A stretch of DNA of 40,469 bases from Jimgerdemannia flammicorona. Its lineage: Eukaryota; Mucoromycota; Endogonomycetes; Endogonales; Endogonaceae. The DNA is taken from NCBI GenBank assembly GCA_003990745.1, contig RBNI01000140.1, forward strand, positions 1 to 40,469, written 5' to 3'. Under the pieces are notes generated by a model, which was not told where the DNA came from, searched no databases, and saw only the letters and a program-made list of their open reading frames with translations. Numbering within the stretch: position 1 is the first letter of the stretch; every line of letters starts with the position of its first letter. Positions 32,079-40,469 of the stretch are shown piece after piece. A program made the translations under genes and the position numbers.

Positions 32079-33263
32079 TCATGATATTACTATACTAGGA
32101 GTATTTGTGTAAAGGGATATTGTGGGGAAGTGCTCAGGAGTTGTGTTCGGATTGTTCAGGTCTGAGATTCTGAGGTCTGGGTAGTCTTCAATAACATCAC
32201 CATCAATGATATCATCTCTGATGAAGTAGTCATCTAGGAAGAGTAGTTCGCGGATTACTTCTCCTTGTTTGCTGAGGTAATAATATATTGGAACTTCGTC
32301 TCTGTCCCACAGGATAGCATCATCTGTCTCATATGCTGGGTAAGGTGTTGGTGGGTGAAGGAGGGGTGCATTGTTTTTGCTTTCATTGGATTCGCTGTCT
32401 GTGTACCTTCTATAGATTACAGCACTATGAGTCATGGGGTTGTAGTAAGCTGGCGGCTGTAGTTCATGTCACTCGTACTCAGGTGGTAGAGTAGTTGGTT
32501 CGATCTCGAGGGTTGTCTGAAGGTACAGGTTGTGTTCTCTGATTTCTTCATTATAGTTGAAGTAATCGGGGGTAAATACAGGTTGGTATTTGTGCCAGTG
32601 GTCATTGTTCCAATAAGTCTCATATATGGTTATGAACTGTTGTAAGTTTATCGGCAAGGTTGGTGGTATAATCAGAGTTGGTAGAGATCCTTGGCTTGAG
32701 GTCATGTCAGCATCAGAGGGATCATTATCTTCTGCTTTGTCTTTATCGAAGTTGATTATATCATAGACATCCTTCATGGCATATCCAACTTGGGGTATTT
32801 GCAGGATGTGGTCATCGCAGTGTGGGAAGGTTCTGTCGGTAGTCTGAATGTACTCGAGGTACTTGTGGTTGAGTTCTTGTATCATGTCATCAATTTGGCC
32901 GTAGGACAGAGTAGCAACCATTTTGCTGGTAGTAACTCGGAGGCGGGGAATAAAGGTACTATACTCATAGAAAAGTTCTTGGTATTTGCAGGCGATGAGC
33001 TTCTGGTGTTGAGACATCTGGATAATGTCTGTATCATGGTGGTGTTTGACCATGTCTTTCAGGAGGCAGCCGATCTGGTAGTAGCTTGAGATTTGTCTGA
33101 TCTGGTGGGCCTCATTAAGCATATTCAGAGCATTCTATCGGGCTTCAACGAAGTAGAGGGGTGCGAGGCTATGGATATTCATGAGGGGCAGAGGGGATGT
33201 GGCTCGGTTGACAATGGCATTCCAAATGTCAGCGTGGATGTGGTTATAGATCTCAGTGGTCAT
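32079..33263 (-). pseudogene. LTR-encoded protein, 5' LTR copy (394 codons, two stops)
   Basis: The frame is identical in extent to that of the 3' LTR, from ATG at 33263 to TGA at 32081-32079. Stops here are TAG at codon 43 (TGG, Trp, in the other copy) and TGA at 32471-32469, codon 265 (CAA in the other copy, so the ancestor was probably CGA). Because the two LTRs were identical on insertion and their stops do not coincide, the ancestral frame was uninterrupted. It lies in the same frame as Gag-Pol, separated from it by about 200 nt with eight stops shared by both copies. The function is unknown. Confidence 0.7.
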
Positions 33264-33332
33264 GTTTGTGTGTTTTGGAAGTTGTGGTTGTTATTTTTTT
33301 TGGTTCTCTATTTTGACACATCTTGGGGCTTG

Positions 33333-33342
33333 GTATATATAC
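33333..33342 (-). promoter_or_regulatory. TATA box in Gypsy-B 5' LTR
   Basis: TATATATA-like sequence on the coding strand about 70 bp before the LTR ATG. This LTR would drive the element RNA. Confidence 0.55.
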
Positions 33343-33401
33343 ATTTGTTCTTGCTTGGTAAGATTCCATTTGTGTGAATCTTATGTTCCGTGACTTCGTA
33401 T

Positions 33402-33439
33402 TGACTCAGCTTTGTGCACTGTGACTTCTGTTTGACTCA
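33402..33439 (-). promoter_or_regulatory. Paired TGACTCA sites (5' LTR U3)
   Basis: TGACTCA at 33402-33408 and 33433-33439, conserved with the 3' LTR although neighbouring bases have changed. This is the Gcn4/AP-1 class binding sequence. Confidence 0.5.
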
Positions 33440-33552
33440 GCTTTGTGATCATACAGGTGATTTCCAGATTTATTCAGAGATTGCATATGATTTCTGTGAC
33501 TTGTTATGTGGGTGACGTGTGATTTCTGTGGCTTGGAGGTTGTGCGCTTACA

Positions 33553-33557
33553 CAATA
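33553..33557. repeat. Right target-site duplication of Gypsy-B
   Basis: CAATA, the partner of CAATG at 23335-23339. Confidence 0.8.
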
Positions 33558-34128
33558 ACCTTCATGAATGAGATTCCCCCAAACATTGCTCAGTATATCT
33601 GTACCTTAGGCATCAGAAGGTCTAAAGAATAAGTAGATACAGCCTAAGGATATTTCAATATCAGACAAGAAACTATCTGGAGTAACTATGATAAGAAGGA
33701 TAACAAAGAAGACATCTTGGTCAAAGCCCTACAAGGACTCTGGAAAGATCTGAAGAAAAGAACCAGCCAAAGAATAGAAGAAGAACAGAAGTGAAATTTA
33801 AGACTTTAGTTCCAAGTTGGACCAATTGTTTAGATAGATTGAAAAACTCACTATATATAAAAATCAGAGCTACCCACAAGACAACAGAGGGTATATACCA
33901 CAAAGAAACCAAGGTTATCCACTCAGAGATAACAGGAGCTATCAGTAAGAAGAAAGAAGATACTCTGTCTGAGATAGAGCTCAAGTTCAGTGCTTTTATT
34001 ATAGATAATTCAGATACTATACCACTGAATATAATAATAAAAGAAGTAACTGAAGAGACACAGAACCATTAAACTGAAGGAATGAAACTCAGTACAAGAA
34101 GACCAAAGTCCACTCTATTGAAGACCTT
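33553..34128 (+). pseudogene. Element C copy 2 Gag, 3' part
   Basis: This is the continuation of 22383-23339 after Gypsy-B. It matches copy 1 from 12297: the equivalents of NNLYEKDFLNIA, the acidic/basic coiled region, and IRATHKTTEGIYHKETKV (copy 1 IRAINRTTEGIYYEETKI). The 93-codon stretch 33791-34072 is open and ends at TAA. It ends at the internal deletion junction near 34130. Confidence 0.6.
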
Positions 34129-34138
34129 AAAGAAAAAA

Positions 34139-34748
34139 GATCAACAATTGACCAGTATCCAAGACTCCAAAGGAAATACTATTATTTCTGATACTAATAT
34201 CCTACTACAGAAAGTTTATCAAGGACTTTGTCCAAATCACTGTCCCAATCCAAATCCTTCTCAAGAAAGAAGTATCTTACAAATAGATAGAATCACAAGA
34301 GAAAGCCTTCAAAGAACTCAGACACTACATGACCACAGTACCAATCTTTATTTGGCCCAATTTATAGAAGCCATTCATCTTATATATAGATGTCTCTAAA
34401 GATGGTCTTGGAGTAGTTCTAGCCTAAGAAGGACCTGATCAACAGTACTATATAATAGCTTATACAAGCCAAGCAACTAATTAGCAGCAAACCAACCATG
34501 GTAACATCAAACTAGAATGTCTTGCAGTCATATAGGTGGTCACTTTGTTCAAGCATTATCTTATTGGAAAAATATTTACCCTAATAACTAACTATGTAGC
34601 CCTCAAATGACTATTCAACTATAAGGAATCCACCAGAATCCTAGCCTAATAGATCCTTATTCTTCAGAATTACAAAATCACTATTATCCATAAAGTAGGG
34701 AAATCTTACAACAATATTGATATACTTTCCCACTAACCTCAATAAACC
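34139..34748 (+). pseudogene. Element C copy 2 RT end and RNase H
   Basis: It begins INN, stop (Trp), PVSKTPKEI, then SYYRKFIKDF, the RT-to-RNase H tether of gypsy Pol. KEVSYK and EKAFKELRHYMTTVPIF follow, then RNase H: PFILYIDVSKDGLGVVLA with the catalytic Asp, IIAYTSQATN, GNIKLECLAVI, TLFKHYLIGKIFTLIT and ITIIHKVGKSYNNIDILSH, which corresponds to the 'H.aGk.N..aDaLSR' end. Several TAA/TAG/TGA at Gln, Trp and Arg positions. It stops abruptly at about 34748 where the LINE begins. No integrase. Confidence 0.72.
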
Positions 34749-34754
34749 AGAAAA

Positions 34755-36790
34755 AGGATATACTAAGAGAGAAAGACTTCTCCCTATACTTATTTACCAA
34801 AATAGCTATCTAATTCTCCTCTAATAGACTGATTAAAGATTGCCTAAACCCTGAGAGAACTCTCATATGCTTCAGTACTCCTTCAAGTCATACTTGTCAG
34901 ACCCTGTCATAGGCCTTCTCTTAGTTCAGAAATACTAGCTGATCATTGACCCCTACAGTATAAGTATCTTCAATGATACTATATACTTATGCCATTCTAT
35001 CTCTTATCAAATGACTCCCAATGAAACCCCTCTACTCTGTCTCCAATATCTACCAAGCTACCCTCTGCAGTCTAGTTATCAATATATTTGTAACCAATTT
35101 GTGATTTATATCTAAAAGTATAATTGGCCTCCAGTTCTTCTAATTCTCTCTTCTCTTCTTGTTCTTATACAACAGAGCTACAAGACCCAGGTGCTGTCTC
35201 TCAATTTAAACCCCTAAGCCAATAACTTTATCATATATTCACATCATCTTCTTCAAAGCCAATTCTATATCTACCATCCTCTTTCAGAAATCTCAAGATA
35301 ATCCATCCTCTCCAGAGACTGTCTCAAGACTTATCATCACCAATACTCTATGGATTTTCTCTCCTCAGATAGATATCCTAAGTTCACCTAAGCCCTCTAT
35401 TGGGTTTGGATATTAATCCTTCAGATATTGTTCAATGTTCTGTATATTATCCCCACTCTCCTCCTTACTCCACAATTACCATACCAGGAATTCAACTGGC
35501 CTAAGATCTCTAGGATATTAACCACCAACTCTTCTGCCTCATTCAATACTCCTTCCCACTGCTGCCTCACCCTTCTTGCCCAAAGCTACCTCAATAAGAA
35601 CTTTGTAGGCCTTTTCTCCTCTTTTAAACTCTATGACTACAATCATACTACTATACTGTTTATCTGTAGTTCTTCCTCCTACTGCAGTAGCCCTTTCAAC
35701 TCCTCTACCTTCAGTTAGACCTGCTGAACCCTCCAATCTCTCTCTTTTCTATTATTCAGCAGATCAGTCCACTTCACCAATAGCTTCTCTAATCTCTGAG
35801 AAGTCCATCTTAAATATCTTCTCCTCTGAGCACCTCTCTCTCTCTCTCTGTCTTTCCTTAGAACCATTGAGTATCCAATTTCAAATATCTCTAACAATCC
35901 CCAATTGCCAGCTCCTGCATCCTCTAGCTAATAATTCTAGAGCTAATGTCAACTACCTATACATCCCATAAGAAGGGCTCCTTCAGTAATAAAGTATTTA
36001 GGCACTAATATCCAGACTCCTCCTCACTACTCCAAACCTTCTACAACTTAGCAGACTCCAATGATCTGACCATGGGCACTAAACTATCTCTAAAGAGTCT
36101 CAGATATCTGCTCCCCAGTACTCAGTAGTTAAGATCCAGTTAATTCTCGAATCCAGCCCTACCATTCAGTGAGTATAGATTCTGCAGTCTCTCTAATCAA
36201 GATGCCTGATATCTACCAGTAAGCTCAGACTTTCAATCTCTTTCCAGTCTTTCATATATCTACTTCTACCAGCCATCTCTCTTCCTCTATTAATTCTGTC
36301 CAACTATCTATTCCATATCATATTAAAGTCTCCCCCCAGATAATCAATCCTCTCTGCTACTATAGTACTAGCCTCTCAAAGTTCTCTTATCTATTCTATG
36401 TACTCTTTCCTTTCCACTGGGCAATAACAAGACCCAACTATCAGGGGGCTCCAGCCTGGCCTTTTCCATACTCTCTACACTACTCTGCCCCCCCAATATT
36501 CAATATCTCCAATGTCTCCCTTATCCTTCTGAACCAATATATTCACCCAACTCTGTCATATAGCCATACCCCCCCATTCTCTCATCTAGTTTAGCATATC
36601 TAAGTCCTCATCATATCTTATATTCTATAGTAAGAACAGATTCACATCCAGCCTCTTCAACTAGCTAAAAATATTCTGATACCTCACTATATCCCACAAT
36701 CTATTGATATTCAAAGAGAAGATTCTAGTTATACTATTTATATTGAATAATGTTTTTAAGAACCAGTCACCTGCTCTATAATTCTATACT
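34755..36790 (-). pseudogene. LINE ORF2: endonuclease and truncated RT
   Basis: Endonuclease: IFSLNINRLWDIVRYQNIFS from about 36735, LKRLDVNLFLL, VGSCYCPVERKEYIE and GGDFNMI near 36330, where the catalytic GDFN is present, then SLNGRAGFENKLDLNYW. RT: KNWRPIILLDINHKLVTNIL near 35120, RDRMAYVYSIIEDTY, QLVFLN, stop, EKAYDRVWQ near 34940 (the 'LDFEKAYDRV' motif A), and LEGVLKHMRVLSGFRQSLIS. The first catalytic Asp of motif A is changed (LD to LN) and motif C (FADD) is not present, because the sequence ends at about 34760. Stops are mostly TAG/TAA at Gln or Trp. Confidence 0.75.
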
Positions 36791-36799
36791 CACTATATC

Positions 36800-38626
36800 A
36801 CTAGCAACATCTAGATTTCTCTCTGCCTCAAGCTCATCTGCCTCTCTCTACTATATATCCAATGCTTCTAAGATTTTCTGACAGTCTTTACTATCTACAG
36901 TCTCTATATTAGATGAGTACTTCTTGTATACTATATATCTGTCACTTTTCCAACCCCTTCCTAGATCCCTATAGATAAGTTACATAATCATTCATAATTG
37001 CCAGAAGCACTATCTCTCTGTTATCATCTATCTCATATTTCTCTGCCTCTAACAAGCCTGCCAACAGCTCATTTCAAAGCTTCTATACCATCTCTTCTCC
37101 TTACAGAATATTACCCAAATATCTTATACTAATTATCTAAAAATCCACCTCACCTAACTCATCTACTGTAATATTCATCAGTATCTTCCACAACTATCTC
37201 TCCTCTCCTATAGCCTCATTGATACCTAGGGCTATCTTCTACCCCCTAACCCTCTGACCTCTCTCAGTATTTATCCTTACTGACTCATCTCAATTCTCCT
37301 CCAGTATATTCTATAGCTCATCAGTCCCCCTCTCTCCTGTGGATACTCCATACTACACTTGAGCCTTCTTTACCATCATCTCATCCTCTATCACTATACT
37401 CTGCCCAGAGCCTCCACCCTTCTCTAGAGTTACTATAAAAGTCCCTTCCTTCTCTCCTGCCCAAATACTTGCTCTTGATTCACCTCCTTCAGCAATATTC
37501 TCTCTCTCTACTCTCTATCCCAGATTTGCCAACAAGTTTTTCTAATGCTACATTCCTTGTACTCTCTCTCAGGCAACTTGATTTAGTTGCACTCTCTTGC
37601 CATTTACAATCTCTACCACTATCTTAGCTTTGAACTCCTTCTATACTAGCTATCTCTTCTCTACTACTCTAGCCAGATCTTCCAATATCTTCAGTAAGTT
37701 TTCCTTCTCTGATATCTCCATTACTCTTAAGACCTTATACTTCACTAGTCTCTACTTAAGCACACTGGTCAATTCCTTTCTTTCTCAATATTCTTCTTGT
37801 CTACTAGTCTTACTCTAATATTTATATCTCTAGTCCTGAACTCTGTACCTTCCCAGACCTAGAATCTAACATCTACTACATCTCTATACTTTTTGATAAT
37901 ATCTACAATTAGCTCCTTGGTCACCTTCTTCTTCATTATAGATATATTTGTCACTACCAGTTGTACCATCTGAGGGTCTCAGTACAGATACTGAGTTATA
38001 TAGATTATTATTTCTTCTATTACTACTTTTTTCTCCAATACTCTCAACATCAGATCCTTCCTCTTGAAGCCCATCTTTACTCTTTTCAGTCTCTTCAGGA
38101 ACTTCACTGAAGTCACTTCTTTTATCTTCTGAGTCAGAAGCTCTAGAATTATTTTGCTAACTACTAAGCCTCAGAAGTATAGTATGACTATAAATTTAGA
38201 TACCAATTTTTTGAGTAATAGTGTCACTACCAGATCTATTATACTATCAGCCAGATCTCTAGGCCTTGTGTCTTCCCTCTGCTCAGCCCCACTATCAGCT
38301 ATCACATCTGGATTTTTTTCCAGATTAGTAATCTTCTCTTTACTAGTAGTCTTACTCTCTTTAGTCTCTACTCTCTTAGCTCTACTGCCACCATCACTAT
38401 GGACCCCTCTACTAGGTCCTATAGCCCTCTCCTTCTTCTTACTCTTCTGTAGCTAACTCTCTAATCTAGTTACTAAATATTTTGTTTTGATCTTATTGAT
38501 GAAACTTATTCTCCCAGACTTCTGTTTACTAGTTTCATCTCTTTTACCTCCTTGTCTACTAGCAAGAGTACTCAATAGGCTCTCTCCCAAGCCATGACTC
38601 CTCCTTACATACTGTAAGTTAGACAT
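36800..38626 (-). pseudogene. LINE ORF1 (RNA-binding Gag-like), decayed
   Basis: The ATG at 38626 starts MSNLQYVRRSHGLGESLLST, then a Lys/Arg/Ser-rich basic region (38600-38280). A middle part near 37950 reads VQLVVTNISIMKKKVTKELI with KKYRDVVDVRF, the sort of fold expected for an RNA-recognition segment. The C-terminal part towards 36800 is acidic. No clear CCHC knuckle could be shown. There are many stops and frameshifts, mostly in the middle. The position upstream of ORF2 on the same strand supports ORF1. The boundary with ORF2 is approximate. Confidence 0.55.
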
Positions 38627-38690
38627 ACTGGGGCTACTCTACTCTATATACTCCTCAGATTACCCATTAGTTACTATATTATTATTATCT

Positions 38691-39481
38691 TTTCTTTAAA
38701 AATAATATTGAAAGTATTGTTAGAAGTTTGTATAATTTAAATTATATTAGAGAAAGGTCATTATCTGTAGTAATAATTATTATATAATCTTCTAATCAGC
38801 TCTAGTCTATAAATAGATATTGAAATTAAAATATTAAATATTAAATATAAAATAATAAGAGGTTTATTTAAGAGATATTTTAGAAGTTCAAAATTTAATC
38901 TAATTGAGCTTTTATTTTAAACTTTGATAGATCAAAGGACATAGAGTGAAGAAAGCTGTCAAGCTCATATTAAAGAAATTCAGACTGAGAGAAATAAAGT
39001 AAAGAAGACTGAGTAAAGAAAGACTTTTAAATGAAAAAAATCTATACTAAATATATAATAGATTAGGCTCAATTATATCATATAAATAATATATAGCCAA
39101 GCTATATACTTGCCAAGTATATATATAAGTCAACATTTGAAATTACAACAGATAATAGAGACAGATCAGTTATGAGACAGAATTTGGCATATCTCCAAAC
39201 AGCACGTGATCAATAGGTCACGATGCACGTGATCTGCACAATTACATATCATATCATATGCCTGGCCCAAACGGATTAGGTCCAAAGCAAGAGTAGATTC
39301 TATTATTAAGAAATTATCACATGACTTCATGCTCCAGCCAACCCTTATATGTACGACAGAAATTCCAGAAATTTCTGTTGTATTACTAAGATATAATGCT
39401 CCCTAAAGTATATAAAGATACTCCGAGTTTGCAAACCTGGATGACAAATCCGAATAAAGAATAGAGGTACAATTGATTGAG
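38691..39481. other. AT-rich intergenic region, possible solo LTR
   Basis: No gene is seen. The first 450 bp are extremely AT-rich. From about 39180 composition becomes mixed and regulatory-looking: two GCACGTGATC boxes, a 23-bp imperfect palindrome at 39356-39378 (ACAGAAATT....AATTTCTGT), TATAAAG at 39411 and AATAAA at 39453-39458 on the plus strand. TATA followed shortly by AATAAA also occurs in two LTRs of this window, so a solo LTR is possible. Confidence 0.4.
39202..39234. promoter_or_regulatory. Two GCACGTGATC boxes
   Basis: GCACGTGATC at 39202-39211 and 39225-39234, each with the E-box CACGTG, the core site of bHLH factors such as Pho4 or Cbf1. They lie about 250 bp beyond the 3' end of the LRR gene on its other side. 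Confidence 0.4.
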
Positions 39482-40469
39482 TTACAATCTGACAACCACA
39501 CCCTTGAACTCAGCTAGGGCGCGTGCCCCTTCGTGGTCGCTGAGAAAAATGAAGCAGGAGGAAGTGGGGGGGGAGGGGGGGCGAACACGCACACTGTGAG
39601 CTTGATTCCCATTGCGCAGCTGCACTCCCCCATAGCTTCACACAGTTCAGTCAGTTCAGTTCTGACATACAATGGAGGTCAAGGTCGTGTTCTGCTTCAA
39701 ACACTCGGCTAGGGCGCGTGCCCCCTCGTCGCCGATGCTGTTCCCTGAGAAAATGAACAGGAGGAGATGAGTAAACACGCACACATCGTGAGCTTGATTC
39801 CATTGCGCAGCCGCACCCCATTGCTTCACACAGTTCTGACATACATACCAGAGAGATTCAGCGAGGTCAAGGTCGTATTCTGCTTCAAACACTCGGCTAG
39901 GGCGCGTGCCCCCTCGTCGCCGATCCTGTTCCCTGAGAAAATGAACAGGAGGAGATGAGTAAACACGCACACATCGTGAGCTTGATTCCATTGCGCAGCC
40001 GCACCCCATTGCTTCACACAGTTCTGACATACATACTCCAGAGATCCAGCGAGGTCAAGGTCGTGTTCTGCTTCAAACACTCGGCTAGGGCGCATGCCCC
40101 CTCGTCGCCGATGCTGTTCCCTGAGAAAATGAACAGGAGGAGATGAGCAAACACGCACACATCGTGAGCTTGATTCCATTGCGCAGCCGCACCCCATTGC
40201 TTCACACAGTTCTGACATACATACAATCGAGATCCAGTGAGGTCAAGGTCGTGTTCTGCTTCAAACACTCGGCTAGGGCGCGTGCCCCCTCGTCGCCGAT
40301 GCTGTTCCCTGAGAAAATGAACAGGAGGAGATGAGTAAACACGCACACATCGTGAGCTTGATTCCATTGCGCAGCCGCACCCCATTGCTTCACACAGTTC
40401 TGACATACATACCAGAGAGATCCAGTGAGGTCAAGGTCGTGTTCTGCTTCAAACACTCGGCTAGGGCGC
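39482..40469 (-). CDS. LRR (RNI-like) protein, 3' end, mini-exon array, partial
   Basis: Each 84-bp exon encodes one 28-residue leucine-rich repeat of the ribonuclease-inhibitor type, e.g. NSIGDEGARALAECLKQNTT followed by LTSLDLSG. Exons on the minus strand: 40469-40413 (partial, enters from outside), 40308-40225, 40120-40037, 39932-39849, then 39744-39671 (74 bp, shortened) and a degenerate unit from 39539. Introns are 104 bp, start GTATGT and end TTTTCTCAG, with phase 1 (one codon base left of the intron). This repeat type forms curved binding surfaces and often ends NLR-type receptors, but no NACHT or other domain is in the window. The shortened exon changes the frame, so the true 3' end (a TAA lies at 39482-39484 in one frame) is uncertain. 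Confidence 0.7.
39671..40469 (-). repeat. 188-bp tandem repeat (84-bp exon + 104-bp intron)
   Basis: Units start at 40413, 40225, 40037 and 39849 (plus coordinates), exactly 188 bp apart. A fifth, shortened unit starts at 39671. Intron parts are nearly identical between units. A diverged sixth unit with a G-run of about 17 bases lies at 39500-39600. Confidence 0.92.

Larger units (their letters stand above)
23340..33552 (-). mobile_element. Gypsy-B: 10.2-kb chromovirus with coding LTRs
   Basis: The minus-strand element is bounded by two LTRs of 1,844 bp each and a 5-bp duplication with one transition. From the 5' LTR (31709-33552) downwards follow primer-binding site, a long Gag, zinc knuckle, dUTPase, protease, RT, RNase H, integrase, chromodomain, polypurine tract and 3' LTR (23340-25183). 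All coding blocks, including the LTR frame, lie in one frame (for example 33263, 30512, 29489, 28046 and 27641 differ by multiples of 3). Stops are isolated. Those at positions known from the family derive from CGA (Arg), CAA/CAG (Gln) or TGG (Trp). It is the youngest element here, inserted in element C copy 2. Confidence 0.93.
31709..33552 (-). repeat. Gypsy-B 5' LTR
   Basis: 1,844 bp, the partner of 23340-25183. In the first 160 bp compared, about nine substitutions were seen, all transitions, many at CpG in one of the copies. Confidence 0.93.
21137..34748 (+). mobile_element. Gypsy element C, copy 2 (interrupted by Gypsy-B, internally deleted)
   Basis: The parts of this copy are a probable 5' LTR (21137-22308), primer-binding site, Gag (22383-23339 and 33553-34128), and the end of RT with RNase H (34139-34748). 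Gypsy-B is inserted in Gag. Relative to copy 1 everything from about 12893 to 16598 (Gag end, protease, most of RT) is missing. It stops at about 34750 where LINE sequence begins, so integrase and the 3' LTR are absent. It retains more GC and longer open frames than copy 1. Confidence 0.68.
34755..38690 (-). mobile_element. APE-type LINE, 3' part missing
   Basis: A minus-strand non-LTR element with a first frame (38626 to about 36800), an apurinic-type endonuclease and an RT cut within its palm domain. LINEs usually lose the 5' end. Here the 5' end is present and the 3' end (rest of RT, tail) is absent, because the remnant meets element C copy 2 at about 34750. The Tad1 or L1-like group of fungi is likely but not resolved. 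Confidence 0.75.

Noticed and set aside
39671..40469. Regular 188-bp repeats considered as a CRISPR-like or satellite array
   Set aside because: Unit size, splice-site consensus and LRR coding content explain the repeat. There are no short palindromic repeats with unique spacers.

Overview
This window looks like a repeat-filled stretch of a filamentous fungal nuclear genome. That is an inference from its content: chromodomain Ty3/gypsy elements, a Ty1/copia remnant, an APE-type LINE, a Penelope-like element, short introns with GTATGT donors, and heavy decay by C-to-T and G-to-A transitions that resembles repeat-induced point mutation (RIP) or 5-methylcytosine deamination. An ascomycete is plausible, but the species cannot be told from the sequence. 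No bacterial operon, rRNA, CRISPR array or intact housekeeping gene was found.

Layout. 1-1040 is unassigned C-rich sequence. 1041-2170 (-) is a copia Gag remnant. An old gypsy element D (-) lies at about 2521-3000 and 9107-11050. It is split by chromovirus Gypsy-A (+, 3006-9101), which has two LTRs and a perfect 5-bp target duplication. About 11900-16648 (+) is gypsy element C copy 1, disrupted by a Penelope-like element (-, about 16648-21116) carrying direct and inverted terminal repeats. 21137 to about 34748 (+) is a second, internally deleted copy of C. It is split by the youngest element, Gypsy-B (-, 23340-33552), with two 1,844-bp LTRs. 34755-38690 (-) is a LINE lacking its 3' part. 38691-39481 is AT-rich intergenic DNA. 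39482-40469 (-) is the 3' end of a leucine-rich-repeat gene made of 188-bp exon-intron modules.

Gypsy-A and Gypsy-B both carry Gag, a CCHC zinc knuckle, a dUTPase domain, aspartic protease, reverse transcriptase (RT), RNase H, integrase and chromodomain. Both appear to use the same primer-binding site. The most unusual observation is in Gypsy-B: each LTR holds a reading frame of 394 codons in the same frame as the internal Gag-Pol. Its interrupting stops differ between the two LTRs, so it was open when the element inserted. The internal Gag frame has no ATG for its first several hundred codons, which suggests translation begins inside the LTR.

The LRR array is the second highlight. It consists of nearly identical 84-bp mini-exons separated by 104-bp introns, with differences concentrated at the exon 3' ends, where the exposed beta-strand residues are encoded. 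Frameshifts, stops and approximate boundaries are flagged per entry. Coordinates of decayed elements are approximate unless bounded by LTRs or target duplications.
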